A stretch of DNA of 64,000 bases from Apopatocola sp963618015 (GTDB lineage Bacteria > Bacillota > Clostridia > Oscillospirales > Oscillospiraceae), in contig CAVEQS010000004.1 of assembly GCA_963618015.1 (NCBI GenBank), forward strand, positions 1 through 64,000. Reading direction: 5' to 3'. A program made the position numbers and the translations under genes. Shown piece by piece: positions 24,170-33,652 of this stretch. The notes beneath the pieces were generated by a model, which did no database searches, was not told the origin of the DNA, and was given only the letters and a program-made list of their open reading frames with translations. Numbering within the stretch: the first letter of the stretch is position 1; each line of letters starts with the position of its first letter.

Positions 24170-25408
24170 TTAGTCTCTGCGGAAGAGGTCTCTCGTGTAG
24201 ACCTTGTCCGGCACATCAGAAAGGATGTCGCTCATGCGGTTGACGAGGATGACGTCCGACTCTCTCTTGAACTTTTCGATATCGTTCACGACCGTCGAGC
24301 CGAAGAACGTCTGTCCGTCCTCGAGCGTCGGCTCGTAGATGATGACCGTTGCGCCCTTGGCCTTCACACGCTTCATGACGCCCTGAATGCTCGACTGACG
24401 GAAGTTGTCGCTGTTGCTCTTCATCGTCAGGCGGAACACGCCGACCGTGATCTTGCGCTCCCGCGCCGCGTCCCAATCGCTGCTTCCCGTGTAATACCCG
24501 GCCTTTTGCAGAACGCGCTCCGCAATGAAGTCTTTCCGGGTACGGTTGGCCTCCACGATCGCGTGGATCAGATTCTGCGGGACGTCCTCATAGTTTGCGA
24601 GAAGCTGCTTGGTGTCCTTCGGCAGGCAGTAGCCGCCGTAGCCGAAGGACGGGTTATTATAGTGCGAGCCGATCCGCGAATCGAGACAGACGCCGTCGAT
24701 GACCTCGGCGGTGCTCAGCCCCTTCAGCTCGCAGTAGGTGTCGAGCTCGTTGAAGTACGCCACACGCAGGGCAAGATAGGTATTGGCAAAGAGCTTGATC
24801 GCCTCGGCTTCGGTGAAGCCGGTGTAGCGGACATCGATATTCTCCTTCGCCGCGCCCTCCACCAGAAGGCCGGCGAGCAGTTCCGCGGTCTTGCGGGAGG
24901 CTTCATCGCAGCCGACGATGATGCGGCTGGGGTAGAGGTTATCGTACAGCGCCTTGGATTCGCGCAGAAATTCCGGGCTGAAAATGATCTTGTCCGTGTG
25001 GTACTTCTCCCGGACGGACTTCGTATAGCCGACGGGGATCGTGCTCTTGATGACCATGTACACATCCGGGTTGGCCTTCATGGTCTCCTCGATGGCGTCC
25101 TCGACCGCGGAGGTATCGAAGTAGTTCTTCTGGCTGTCGTAGTTCGTCGGCGTGGCGATGATGACGAGCTCCGCCGAGGCATACGCGGCGGCCTTGTCGG
25201 TGGTCGTCGTCAGATGCAGCGTGCGCTTGCCCGCCTTCGCCTCTGCGAAGAAGCGCTCGATCTCATCGTCCTGAATGGGGCTGATGAACTGGTTGAGCTT
25301 CACGGCCTTCTCTTCTGTGGTCGTGATGGCCGTGACCTCATGGTGCTGCGCGAGCAGCACCGCCAGACTCAGCCCGACATAACCTACGCCTGCAACGGTG
25401 ATTTTCAT
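24170..25408 (-). CDS. ugd: UDP-glucose 6-dehydrogenase
   Basis: A 412-residue nucleotide-sugar dehydrogenase: N-terminal NAD-binding VAGVGYVGLSLA, the central KSTIPVGYT motif near residue 122, the catalytic Cys in GYGGYCLPKDTKQ near residue 253, and the C-terminal UDP-binding domain. It oxidises UDP-glucose (or a related UDP-sugar) to the uronic acid, giving the polymer a negative charge. It ends 20 bases before the Wzz/BY-kinase start and belongs to the same minus-strand run. Confidence 0.9.
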   Translation of the reverse strand: MKITVAGVGYVGLSLAVLLAQHHEVTAITTTEEKAVKLNQFISPIQDDEIERFFAEAKAGKRTLHLTTTTDKAAAYASAELVIIATPTNYDSQKNYFDTSAVEDAIEETMKANPDVYMVIKSTIPVGYTKSVREKYHTDKIIFSPEFLRESKALYDNLYPSRIIVGCDEASRKTAELLAGLLVEGAAKENIDVRYTGFTEAEAIKLFANTYLALRVAYFNELDTYCELKGLSTAEVIDGVCLDSRIGSHYNNPSFGYGGYCLPKDTKQLLANYEDVPQNLIHAIVEANRTRKDFIAERVLQKAGYYTGSSDWDAARERKITVGVFRLTMKSNSDNFRQSSIQGVMKRVKAKGATVIIYEPTLEDGQTFFGSTVVNDIEKFKRESDVILVNRMSDILSDVPDKVYTRDLFRRD

Positions 25409-25494
25409 TGATTCTGCTTTCCTCCTGCAATGGCCGGATTTTCGGGTAAAATAATTCTAAAAACGGAATTTTTCTTCCGGCTAATGGAACACCT

Positions 25495-26973
25495 TCAACT
25501 CACAACGTCGAAAGACTTCCGCTGCATGGCGTAGAATATCGCGCCAATAGCGATCCATGCGATCAGCATGATATAACTTTCCCTGCAAAAATGAACACTG
25601 GGAAGTCCAGGAATCGGAATGAGTTGAAGAACCATAAAGATAACGGAAAATGCCACTCCAAGCTTCGCCATAGCTTTTAGGAAATTGGATCCATCTCCAT
25701 TTCTTTTCAGCGTCACAAGGGTAGCTGCCGCCGTAAAGAAATATCCGATGCTCGCTCCAATCGCGCTCATGTCCACAAACCAGCCCAGCGCCTCACGGCC
25801 GAGGATCGGCCCCGACAAACTAATGATTATACAGAAAATTATGGCATTTTTGGGTGTTCCGTACTTTTTGTCCACATGTCCAAACCAGGAGGGAAGATAG
25901 CCCTCACGGGACATGCTGTACATCAAACGGGAGCTTGCAAGGTAAAATCCCATGATACCGCTTAGCACCGCACAACTCACACCGACACCAACAAGTACCT
26001 TGCCAAAGGTTCCAAGCAGCTCCGTGGCAGCTACAAGAACAACCCATTCACCGGCCATAACGCGATCCGGCCAATTTTCCAATGCCAATGCTGCAACTGT
26101 GTTATTGCTGACGTAAACAAAGCAGCCGAACACTATTGCAATAAACATGATGAAGGAAACTTTCTTAAATGAGAAATTAAACTCTTCCGCAGCCTGGGGG
26201 ATCGTATCAAAACCAACATATGCCCAAGGAGCAATGGCAAAAGTGGCAAGGATGGCCGACAAGATGCCTTTCGTCCCCGTATGGGCGAACTCGCTTATAT
26301 TGGCGGTTGTCGCTTCAGCCGTCATCGCTGCGCCCTTGTCAAACCCCCAGATAGGCTGCATATTAATTCCCTGTGCCTTAGGGCTGAACACCGCGCCCAT
26401 GGAGAGCGCAAAAACACAAGTGACCAGAAGCACAGAAAGCACAGTCTGCACGAACGCTGCCTTATGTACGCCAATAATATTCAGATATCCAAAAATGAGC
26501 AATATCACCGTTGCCAGCAACATCTCCCCCATATAGATATCGAATCCAGCAATGGAATAGTGGAAACCGAATTTGAGGATGTCGGCAGTTCCGTCCAAGC
26601 CGTCTACAATCAGCCCGATGGCCGTGCTGTTCATTGGGACATTTGTCAGATATGCGGCAACAAGAAACCAACCGCAAATAAATGCCATATTTTTCCCAAA
26701 GCAGTTTTTGGTAAACGTAAACTCGCCGCCGGCCTGCGGATATTTTGGCACCATGTATGCATAGCTGAACGCAATGATGATCATGACCAACGCGCCGAGA
26801 ACCATCGCTATGGCAGTTCCTGCTACGCCAGAGTTTGGCAAGAACTTTTTTCCGGGGTTAATAAAGCTGCCCCATCCAATAACGCAGCCGAAAGCGATTG
26901 CCCAAACATGCATTGGATTCAGTTGGCGTTTTAGTGTCCCTTCGTTGCCCGTTGCCTGAGCCCTGTTGTCCAC
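25495..26973 (-). CDS. APC-superfamily amino acid/amine permease
   Basis: A 492-residue permease with about 12 membrane helices. The first helix has FGCVIGWGSFINPGK, the unwound-helix glycine motif of APC transporters. Translation starts at GTG with AAAGGAAAG upstream. By eye the gene is richer in A and T than its neighbours, as is the LicC-like gene just upstream (40 bases), and together they look like a transferred pair. In the canonical lic system the choline permease is a different family (LicB, DMT). Here the permease may bring in choline, ethanolamine or an amino acid for the polymer decoration, which is inference. Confidence 0.82.
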   Translation of the reverse strand: MDNRAQATGNEGTLKRQLNPMHVWAIAFGCVIGWGSFINPGKKFLPNSGVAGTAIAMVLGALVMIIIAFSYAYMVPKYPQAGGEFTFTKNCFGKNMAFICGWFLVAAYLTNVPMNSTAIGLIVDGLDGTADILKFGFHYSIAGFDIYMGEMLLATVILLIFGYLNIIGVHKAAFVQTVLSVLLVTCVFALSMGAVFSPKAQGINMQPIWGFDKGAAMTAEATTANISEFAHTGTKGILSAILATFAIAPWAYVGFDTIPQAAEEFNFSFKKVSFIMFIAIVFGCFVYVSNNTVAALALENWPDRVMAGEWVVLVAATELLGTFGKVLVGVGVSCAVLSGIMGFYLASSRLMYSMSREGYLPSWFGHVDKKYGTPKNAIIFCIIISLSGPILGREALGWFVDMSAIGASIGYFFTAAATLVTLKRNGDGSNFLKAMAKLGVAFSVIFMVLQLIPIPGLPSVHFCRESYIMLIAWIAIGAIFYAMQRKSFDVVS

Positions 26974-27012
26974 TCGTTTTCTTTCCTTTCCCTTGTCTTT
27001 TTGAGCCTTTTT

Positions 27013-27909
27013 TCACACATCGTATGTCTTATCTATAGCCTTAAGTTCTTTGAATGTATCGATCTCCACAATGTCCTCATCGACACACGGAACGACCTCC
27101 ACCCGATAGTGTTCCTTCCGATAATTCAGCGGAACTTGCTCCCAGTAACGTTCCTTTCCCCCGGGAGCTGCGTACACATCAGCAATATCCTGTGCGAGCT
27201 TGCGGCCATCTGCGTCATTCCAATAAGAAATGCCTACCATTTGCCAGATGTCATCGCCTTCTCCGCCAACCATCTGCTGCTGAATAAAGCCGTTTTTTAC
27301 CTTGAAACACCAATCGTCGCTTCGTTCTTTCTTAATTGCAAGGAAGTCGGAGGAATAATGGTACTTCTTGATAATCTTCGGATTGGAGATCAACAAATCC
27401 GCTTCAAAGACATAAGCATTTGAAAGCAGATATCGGGCAACCAGAGAACTTGAAATGTTGTTTGCCTCATTGTAAGCAGGATTTTCAAGAAATTTGATCA
27501 TCGGGTACTTATAGAGAAGCTGGTCGAACAACTCAGCAAGATATCCTCTGACAATGTATATTTCTTCGATTCCCGCTTCCAGGCAGGCATCAATCAGACG
27601 GTCAATGATGCGCACCCCATGAACGCGGACAAGTGGTTTCGGAGTGTTAAAAGTAATCGGAACAAGCCGGCTTCCAAAGCCCGCAGCAATAAAAATTGCC
27701 CTTTTGCAACGGTATGGTTCCAGCGCGCTCACACCAGCCTTAGTGATTATTCCGTCGGCAACCAGCCCTGCCGCTGTCAATTCCTTTACAACCCTGTTAA
27801 CTGTTTCAGAGGAATGGCGGGTAGTATCTTCCAAGTCGCGCTGAGTAAGAGATTCCTTTGCCTCCGCCATTGCAGCGAGAATATCAAATTGTTTTTTTGA
27901 AAGATTCAT
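27013..27909 (-). CDS. Winged-helix domain fused to a LicC-like CTP:phosphocholine cytidylyltransferase
   Basis: A 298-residue two-domain protein. Residues 1-65 form a MarR/ArsR-like winged helix (QRDLEDTTRHSSETVNRVVK). From about residue 70 runs a nucleotidyltransferase domain with the signature IFIAAGFGSRLVPIT, TPKPLVRV and ISSSLVAR, as in LicC, which makes CDP-choline from phosphocholine. The LicA-type kinase that often follows in such fusions is absent from the protein and the window, so phosphocholine must come from elsewhere or the substrate differs. The gene has lower GC than its neighbours by eye. It would feed the LicD transferases of the locus. Confidence 0.8.
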   Translation of the reverse strand: MNLSKKQFDILAAMAEAKESLTQRDLEDTTRHSSETVNRVVKELTAAGLVADGIITKAGVSALEPYRCKRAIFIAAGFGSRLVPITFNTPKPLVRVHGVRIIDRLIDACLEAGIEEIYIVRGYLAELFDQLLYKYPMIKFLENPAYNEANNISSSLVARYLLSNAYVFEADLLISNPKIIKKYHYSSDFLAIKKERSDDWCFKVKNGFIQQQMVGGEGDDIWQMVGISYWNDADGRKLAQDIADVYAAPGGKERYWEQVPLNYRKEHYRVEVVPCVDEDIVEIDTFKELKAIDKTYDV

Positions 27910-27977
27910 TTGTTTTCCCTCTCTAACGAAAGTATTCTGCTCCTATTTTGCGTTTTCCTTGGGGGTGGCAATCGGGT

Positions 27978-29213
27978 TTACACTTTTTCAAAAAACGTAT
28001 CCGGATGATTTGGGTCAAAGATCTCGTTGGCCCACATAACGGTCACAAGATCCTCCGTTTCGGAGAGGTTGATGATGTTATGCGTATATCCCGGCAGCAT
28101 GTGCACGGCCTGGATGTGCTCCCCCGAGACCTCGAACTCGATCACCTCATCGGTCCCGATCTTCCGCTCCCGTATCAGCCCGCGGCCGCTGACAACGATG
28201 AAAAACTCCCATTTGGAGTTGTGCCAATGCTGTCCCTTGGTGATCCCCGGCCTGGAGATGTTTACGGAAAACTGGCCGTGATCGGCCGTTTTCAAAAGCT
28301 CCGTAAAGCTGCCCCGCGCGTCCGTATTCATTTTGAGATCAAACGCGACCTTTTCCCGGGGGAGATAGCTCAAATACATCGAATACAGCTTCTTTTCCAG
28401 GGAGCCCGGCGCGATGCGCGGCATGAGGAGCGTGCGCGGCTGGTCGTGGAACGTGCGGAGAAGGTCAACGATCCTCCCCAGTGTGGCTTTGTGCGTGACC
28501 GGCGCATAGCAATAGCGGCCGTCCTCTTTCGCCATGGGTGTGAGGCCGTCATACGTCACGCCGTCCACCGTTTCGCCCGGCTTCGGATACTCCGCGCGAT
28601 GCGGCTTTCCCTCCATCGCGTCGTACATCTCCTCGAGAAGATCGTCAATGAAGAGCATTTCCAGCTCAACATTCGGATCATTCACCGTGATCGGCAGGTC
28701 GTTCGCGATGTTGTGGCAGAACGTTCCGACCGCGGAGTTGTAGTTTGGGCGCACCCATTTCCCCACGAGATTCGGGAAGCGGTAGACATACACCGCCGCC
28801 CCGGTCTCTCCGGCATAGCGGAAAAGCAGCTCTTCCCCGTCACGCTTGGAAAGGCCGTACTCCGAGGTCCCGAACCGCCCGGCCAGCGTGGCCTGCAGCG
28901 AGGACGAGAGCATCACGGGGCAGGTGTTGTGATGCTTTTTCAGCGTACTGAGCAGCGCGGACGTAAAGTCAACATTGCCCGCCCGGAACTCCGCCGGATC
29001 CTTCGGGCGGTTCACACCCGCGAGGTGAAACACAAAATCACAGTCCGCGCAAAATGCCTCCAGCTCCTCCGGGGTGTTGGAACGGCCGTATTCGTAGACG
29101 GCATCGATGTGCAGGTTTGGCCGCGTCCTGTTTTTCCCGTCGCGGAGATTCTTCAAATTCTCCACAAGGTTGCGGCCGACAAACCCGGACGCGCCGGTGA
29201 CAAGTATTTTCAA
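27978..29213 (-). CDS. capF: CapF-type reductase with C-terminal cupin domain
   Basis: A 411-residue protein: an N-terminal short-chain dehydrogenase (ILVTGASGFVGRNLVENL), the YGLSKRDGE active-site motif, and a C-terminal cupin (about 290-405; GQHWHNSKWEFFIVVSG with metal-binding His/Glu). This is the layout of CapF, which reduces the product of CapE on the way to UDP-N-acetyl-L-fucosamine. The TTG at 29213 is preferred: it gives the usual M-KILVTG start, has GGAGGAAG at good spacing, and overlaps the stop of the epimerase gene (TTGA). The neighbours are the CapG and CapE equivalents in one transcript. Confidence 0.9.
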   Translation of the reverse strand: MKILVTGASGFVGRNLVENLKNLRDGKNRTRPNLHIDAVYEYGRSNTPEELEAFCADCDFVFHLAGVNRPKDPAEFRAGNVDFTSALLSTLKKHHNTCPVMLSSSLQATLAGRFGTSEYGLSKRDGEELLFRYAGETGAAVYVYRFPNLVGKWVRPNYNSAVGTFCHNIANDLPITVNDPNVELEMLFIDDLLEEMYDAMEGKPHRAEYPKPGETVDGVTYDGLTPMAKEDGRYCYAPVTHKATLGRIVDLLRTFHDQPRTLLMPRIAPGSLEKKLYSMYLSYLPREKVAFDLKMNTDARGSFTELLKTADHGQFSVNISRPGITKGQHWHNSKWEFFIVVSGRGLIRERKIGTDEVIEFEVSGEHIQAVHMLPGYTHNIINLSETEDLVTVMWANEIFDPNHPDTFFEKV

Positions 29214-30388
29214 ACGTCCTTCCTCCACACCATCTTATTGACCACGCCGACATAGGACTGGATGATCTTCACGACCTTGTCGGAAACATTGATATCGGTG
29301 TAGTCCGGCACGGGGATCGCGCCGCCGTTCTTTTCCTCCCGAACCATCTCCACCGCCGTATCGACCGCCTGAAGCAGTCCCTTCGTATCGATGCCCGACA
29401 GGATGAAGCAGCCCTTATCGAGCGCTTCGGGGCGTTCCGTGGAGGTGCGGATGCAGACCGCCGGGATGGGATGCCCGATGGAGGTAAAGAAGCTGCTCTC
29501 CTCCGGCAGCGTGCCGCTGTCGGACACGACGGCAAAGGCGTTCATCTGCAGGCAGTTATAATCGTGGAAGCCGAGCGGCTCATGCCGGATCACGCGCCGG
29601 TCGAGCTGGAAGCCGGAGGCTTCGAGACGCTTGCGGGAGCGCGGGTGGCAGGAATACAAAATCGGCATATCGTATTTCTCCGCCATTTCGTTGATCGCGG
29701 TGAAAAGCGATGTAAAGTTTTTCTCCGTATCGATGTTCTCCTCGCGGTGCGCGGAGAGCAGGATATATTTTCCCTTTTCCAGACCGAGGCGGGCGTGGAT
29801 GTCGCTTTTTTGGATCGCTTCCAGATTCTCCGTCAGCACCTCCGCCATCGGGCTTCCCGTCACATAGGTGCGCTCCTTCGGCAGGCCGCAGTCGGCAAGA
29901 TACCGTCTTGCATGCTCGGAGTAGGCAAGATTGACATCGGAGATGATATCCACGATCCGCCGGTTGGTCTCCTCCGGCAGGCACTCGTCCTTGCAGCGGT
30001 TCCCGGCCTCCATATGGAAGATCGGGATGTGCAGGCGCTTTGCGCCGACGACGGACAGGCAGGAGTTCGTGTCGCCGAGAACCAGCACGGCGTCCGGCTT
30101 CAGCTCCGCCATGGCTTTATAGGACGCGCTGATGATGTTCCCCATCGTTTCGCCAAGGTCTGCGCCGACGGCGTTCAGATACAGCTCGGGATCGGCCAGA
30201 CCGAGATCCCGGAAAAATACGCCGTTAAGGTTGTAATCATAGTTCTGTCCCGTATGGACAAGGATCGTATCGAAGTACTTCCGGCACTTCTTTATTACGG
30301 CGGCAAGCCGTATGATCTCCGGGCGTGTGCCGACGATGATCATCAGCTTGATTTTTCCGTTTTCCTTCCACTGCACCGTATCGCCCAT
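29210..30388 (-). CDS. mnaA: UDP-N-acetylglucosamine 2-epimerase (CapG/MnaA type)
   Basis: A 392-residue non-hydrolysing 2-epimerase with KLMIIVGTRPEIIRLA at the N-terminus, VLVLGDTNSCL near residue 100, the SAHREENID motif near residue 212 and DSGTLPEESSFF near residue 285. It inverts C2 of UDP-GlcNAc-type sugars. Set between the CapE and CapF equivalents, it most likely performs the last step to UDP-L-FucNAc (CapG); a role in UDP-ManNAc supply is also possible. Confidence 0.9.
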   Translation of the reverse strand: MGDTVQWKENGKIKLMIIVGTRPEIIRLAAVIKKCRKYFDTILVHTGQNYDYNLNGVFFRDLGLADPELYLNAVGADLGETMGNIISASYKAMAELKPDAVLVLGDTNSCLSVVGAKRLHIPIFHMEAGNRCKDECLPEETNRRIVDIISDVNLAYSEHARRYLADCGLPKERTYVTGSPMAEVLTENLEAIQKSDIHARLGLEKGKYILLSAHREENIDTEKNFTSLFTAINEMAEKYDMPILYSCHPRSRKRLEASGFQLDRRVIRHEPLGFHDYNCLQMNAFAVVSDSGTLPEESSFFTSIGHPIPAVCIRTSTERPEALDKGCFILSGIDTKGLLQAVDTAVEMVREEKNGGAIPVPDYTDINVSDKVVKIIQSYVGVVNKMVWRKDV

Positions 30389-30408
30389 CCTGCGCGTTCC
30401 TCCTGTCC

Positions 30409-31449
30409 TTACTGGTTCATCTTCGCAAGCTCGGTCTGAATGTACGCCAGAGATGCGATCTTTTCCTTCGTCTCTTCCAGCGTCAGCCGCTTTGTGTTGT
30501 TGGAGTTAAATTCCGTCAGCGTATTTCTCGTTTCGTCGCCGTCCTTGAAATATTTGTCGTAATTCAGGCCGCGATTGTCCGCCGGAACGCGGTAGAAATC
30601 GCCCATATCGACCGCTTTGGCGCATTCCTCATTCGTGAGAAGCGTTTCGTACATTTTCTCGCCATGACGGATGCCGATGATCTTGATATCCTCTTTCCGG
30701 CCGCCGAACAGCTCGCACACCGCCTCCGCCTGCGTCTGGATCGTGCAGGCCGGCGCCTTCTGGATGAGGAGATCCCCGTTCTCGCCGTGCTCAAAGGCGA
30801 ACAGCACGAGATCGACCGCCTCTTCCAGACTCATGATGAAGCGCGTCATCGAGGGCTCCGTCAGGGTGATCGGATTGCCGTTTTTGATCTGATCGATCCA
30901 GAGCGGGATCACGGAGCCGCGGCTGCACATGACGTTGCCGTAGCGCGTGCAGCAGATCTTCGTTTTCCCGGACATTCTGGACTTTGCGACCGCCACCTTT
31001 TCCTCGATCGCTTTGGTGATGCCCATCGCGTTGATCGGGTAGGCTGCCTTATCCGTGGAAAGGCAGATCACGGACTCCACGCCCGCCTCGATCGCCGCCG
31101 TGAGCACATTTTCCGTTCCGATAACGTTGGTGCGGACGGCCTCCATGGGAAAAAACTCGCAGGAGGGCACCTGCTTGAGCGCCGCGGCGTGGAAGATATA
31201 ATCCACCCCGGGCATCGCCGATTTTACGGACTGGAGATCACGGACATCGCCGATATAGAATTTGATCTTATCGGCCACCTCCGGCATTCTCGCCTGGAAG
31301 TCATGGCGCATGTCGTCCTGCTTCTTCTCATCGCGGGAGAAGATACGGATCTCGCCGATATCGGTGGCCAGAAAACGGTTCAAAACGGCGTTGCCGAAGG
31401 AGCCGGTGCCGCCGGTGATCATCAGGGTTTTGTTTTTGAACAAAGACAT
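30409..31449 (-). CDS. capE: UDP-GlcNAc 4,6-dehydratase/5-epimerase, CapE/FnlA type
   Basis: A 346-residue short-chain dehydrogenase-type enzyme: ITGGTGSFGNAVLNRFL at the N-terminus, AALKQVPSCEFFPMEAVRTN near residue 87, and AMGITKAIEEK near residue 141. In CapE the catalytic Met/Lys pair lies in the last of these. It begins the route from UDP-GlcNAc to UDP-L-FucNAc. The order capE-capG-capF on the minus strand, with short spacers, supports one pathway module. Confidence 0.9.
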   Translation of the reverse strand: MSLFKNKTLMITGGTGSFGNAVLNRFLATDIGEIRIFSRDEKKQDDMRHDFQARMPEVADKIKFYIGDVRDLQSVKSAMPGVDYIFHAAALKQVPSCEFFPMEAVRTNVIGTENVLTAAIEAGVESVICLSTDKAAYPINAMGITKAIEEKVAVAKSRMSGKTKICCTRYGNVMCSRGSVIPLWIDQIKNGNPITLTEPSMTRFIMSLEEAVDLVLFAFEHGENGDLLIQKAPACTIQTQAEAVCELFGGRKEDIKIIGIRHGEKMYETLLTNEECAKAVDMGDFYRVPADNRGLNYDKYFKDGDETRNTLTEFNSNNTKRLTLEETKEKIASLAYIQTELAKMNQ

Positions 31450-31479
31450 TTTCTATCTCTCCATGAGTTTATGTAGGTT

Positions 31480-32301
31480 TTATTCGTCCAGCCGGTAGGC
31501 CTTATAGCTGTGGTGCGTCACTCTTTCTTCCTCGGGCGGAAGCTGCATATAATCGCCATACCAGGCCGTCAGCGCCTTGTCCGTCTCGCACGGAGCGAGG
31601 AATCGGCATCCCTCAAACTCGATCTCGACGCTCCCGGCAAACCATGCCCTTTCCAGAAATTCATGGTCGCTGGAATGCGGCTGACAAATATCGCCGACCT
31701 TTGAGCTCTCGGCCAGCCCATGGCAGGACTGCGATATCCTGTCCACGGTCTGCATGCACCATTTCATCGGAAAGGGCTTTGCCGCAGCCTTCAAAACCGA
31801 TGTCATAAGGGCTTTGCCCATGGATCTTTTTCGCCGGCTGTTGGGCAGCATGCGCTTGATCTCCGCGATGCGCTCAACACGTCCGATCCTTTTCCGCAGC
31901 TTTCGGAAGCCATCCATGTCCTCCGGCAGATCGTCCAGCACGAAGCAGTCAATGTTGATGCCCAGATCGTCATACGCGATGTCCGTCTCCTCCACGAGAA
32001 GCGTCCGGGTATCGGCGATTTTGATAAATTCAAAGGGATATGCGCCGTCAATGCTCCAATGCATGACCTTCAGGCGGCCGTTCTCCCGGTTAAATTCCTT
32101 CAGGAATCTTTCATAATCCGCCCGGAGCATGACAAGATCGATATCATCGTCCCAGGGGATGTACCCCTTATGGCGCACGGCGCCCAAAAGCGTTCCATAC
32201 GCCAGAAAATACGGAATTTCCTTCGCCCGGCAAAACGCATCGACTCCCTTGAGGATCTCAACTTGAACGCGTTTTACTTCTTCTACGGTCATCTCTTTCA
32301 A
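31480..32301 (-). CDS. LicD-family phosphotransferase (copy 1)
   Basis: A 273-residue LicD protein: YGTLLGAVRHKGYIPWDDDI with the metal-binding Asp cluster near residues 35-55, and a conserved end (WYGDYMQLPPEEERVTHHSY) at which sugar phosphates are thought to bind. LicD enzymes move phosphocholine, or related phospho-alcohols, from a CDP donor to sugar hydroxyls. It is one of three in the locus. Translation starts at TTG 32301 with AGGTGG upstream, or at ATG 32292. Confidence 0.87.
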   Translation of the reverse strand: MKEMTVEEVKRVQVEILKGVDAFCRAKEIPYFLAYGTLLGAVRHKGYIPWDDDIDLVMLRADYERFLKEFNRENGRLKVMHWSIDGAYPFEFIKIADTRTLLVEETDIAYDDLGINIDCFVLDDLPEDMDGFRKLRKRIGRVERIAEIKRMLPNSRRKRSMGKALMTSVLKAAAKPFPMKWCMQTVDRISQSCHGLAESSKVGDICQPHSSDHEFLERAWFAGSVEIEFEGCRFLAPCETDKALTAWYGDYMQLPPEEERVTHHSYKAYRLDE

Positions 32302-32338
32302 AAAAATCCACCTGATCTTTCCTGCAATTGCGCCAGAG

Positions 32339-33634
32339 TCAAGGTTCTTTTCTTCGTTTTATCACGTGGGTAAAGCCCCGGAGCGTAACGCCCTCAAGAA
32401 TAAGGAAAAAGGTGTCTCTCAGCGGAGGAATGATAAGCAGCAAAAGGAAGTTTGTGATGATCTGCGTGAGCAGAGATGCGGCGGCCGCCCCCACGATCTC
32501 GAAGCGCGGGATCAGCAGCGCGTTGAGCACGATGTTCGTCAGCGCGCCGGACAGCGTTGTGACCTGAACCCAGCGTGATTTCCCTTCCGCGACCATATAG
32601 AGGTTATTGATCGAACCGAAGTAGGAAAACGATGTATACCACACGATCAGCGCGAGCGACGGCACGGCGCCCAGATAGGCCGAGCCATACAGGATCTGAA
32701 TGATCGGCCGGGCAAAGATCGTAATGAACACGCAGTAGCAGATCGACACCCAGAATACGAGGCCGTAAACCTGCTGCAGCCGCTGTCTGTACCGCTGGGG
32801 ATCGCTCACCTTGGAGTTCATGATATCCGGCCGGAATCCTTCGATGATAGCCGACGGGATAATGGAGATCGCGCCGGCCAGAGTGAGAGATACGGAATAC
32901 AGTCCGACCGCGGTGTTATCCAGATAGCTTTTCAGCATGATCTTATCCGTCTGACCGTAGACCGTTATCAGAACCGCCGAAAAAATGAACGGATAGGAGT
33001 TTTGCAGGAGATTTTTCAGCGTGCTTATACCGGCTCGCCCCGGATAGTCCTTTGCGTAATCGCGGCGGTAGATCCAGAGAAGCAGAGCGCCGAAAACAAA
33101 GGTCTCGAGCGAAACGCCCAGCACATACAGAACAACGCTGTCAAAAAGATAAATTGCCGCCAGCCGCCAGAGCGCGGAGATCGTAAGCGCGACCAGCCGG
33201 GCAATGGCAACGCACTTCGCGTTGTTCTTGAAGCGGAACCAGTAGATAAACGCATCCGCCGTCCAGAAGAGGATCTGCAGGGATTGGCAGAAAACCACCG
33301 CCTGAAGCTCCATATCCCGGTTTCCCGAAAGGACCAGGAACAGCTGGATACCAACGATCGCCAGCACGGCAAATACGATCCGGGAGTACAGCGCGGTTTT
33401 CAGATAATCGCCGCTCAGCTCTTCGTTCTCCGCGAAGTGCTTTGTAATAATGCTGTTGAAGCCCAGAGAACCGATCGCCACGAAAAACGCAATGATCGAA
33501 GCAGCATAGTTTATCAGGCCATAGTCGCTGGTGCCGAAGGCTCTGGCGCAGAGGATGTTGATCAGGTACTGCAATATGGCGTGCGCCACATTGCCAAACA
33601 TGATCCAGCTCAAATTTTTCTTAAATACATTCAT
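32339..33634 (-). CDS. Oligosaccharide flippase (Wzx type), copy 1
   Basis: A 431-residue MATE/MOP-superfamily protein with about 12-14 membrane helices and a typical first segment (NLSWIMFGNVAHAILQYLI). Wzx flippases turn undecaprenyl-linked repeat units to the outer face. It is adjacent to an EpsG-type polymerase (33653). A second flippase of the same type lies at 40394, so this locus may serve two polymers. Confidence 0.88.
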   Translation of the reverse strand: MNVFKKNLSWIMFGNVAHAILQYLINILCARAFGTSDYGLINYAASIIAFFVAIGSLGFNSIITKHFAENEELSGDYLKTALYSRIVFAVLAIVGIQLFLVLSGNRDMELQAVVFCQSLQILFWTADAFIYWFRFKNNAKCVAIARLVALTISALWRLAAIYLFDSVVLYVLGVSLETFVFGALLLWIYRRDYAKDYPGRAGISTLKNLLQNSYPFIFSAVLITVYGQTDKIMLKSYLDNTAVGLYSVSLTLAGAISIIPSAIIEGFRPDIMNSKVSDPQRYRQRLQQVYGLVFWVSICYCVFITIFARPIIQILYGSAYLGAVPSLALIVWYTSFSYFGSINNLYMVAEGKSRWVQVTTLSGALTNIVLNALLIPRFEIVGAAAASLLTQIITNFLLLLIIPPLRDTFFLILEGVTLRGFTHVIKRRKEP

Positions 33635-33652
33635 CTTTTCTTATAGGGGGCT

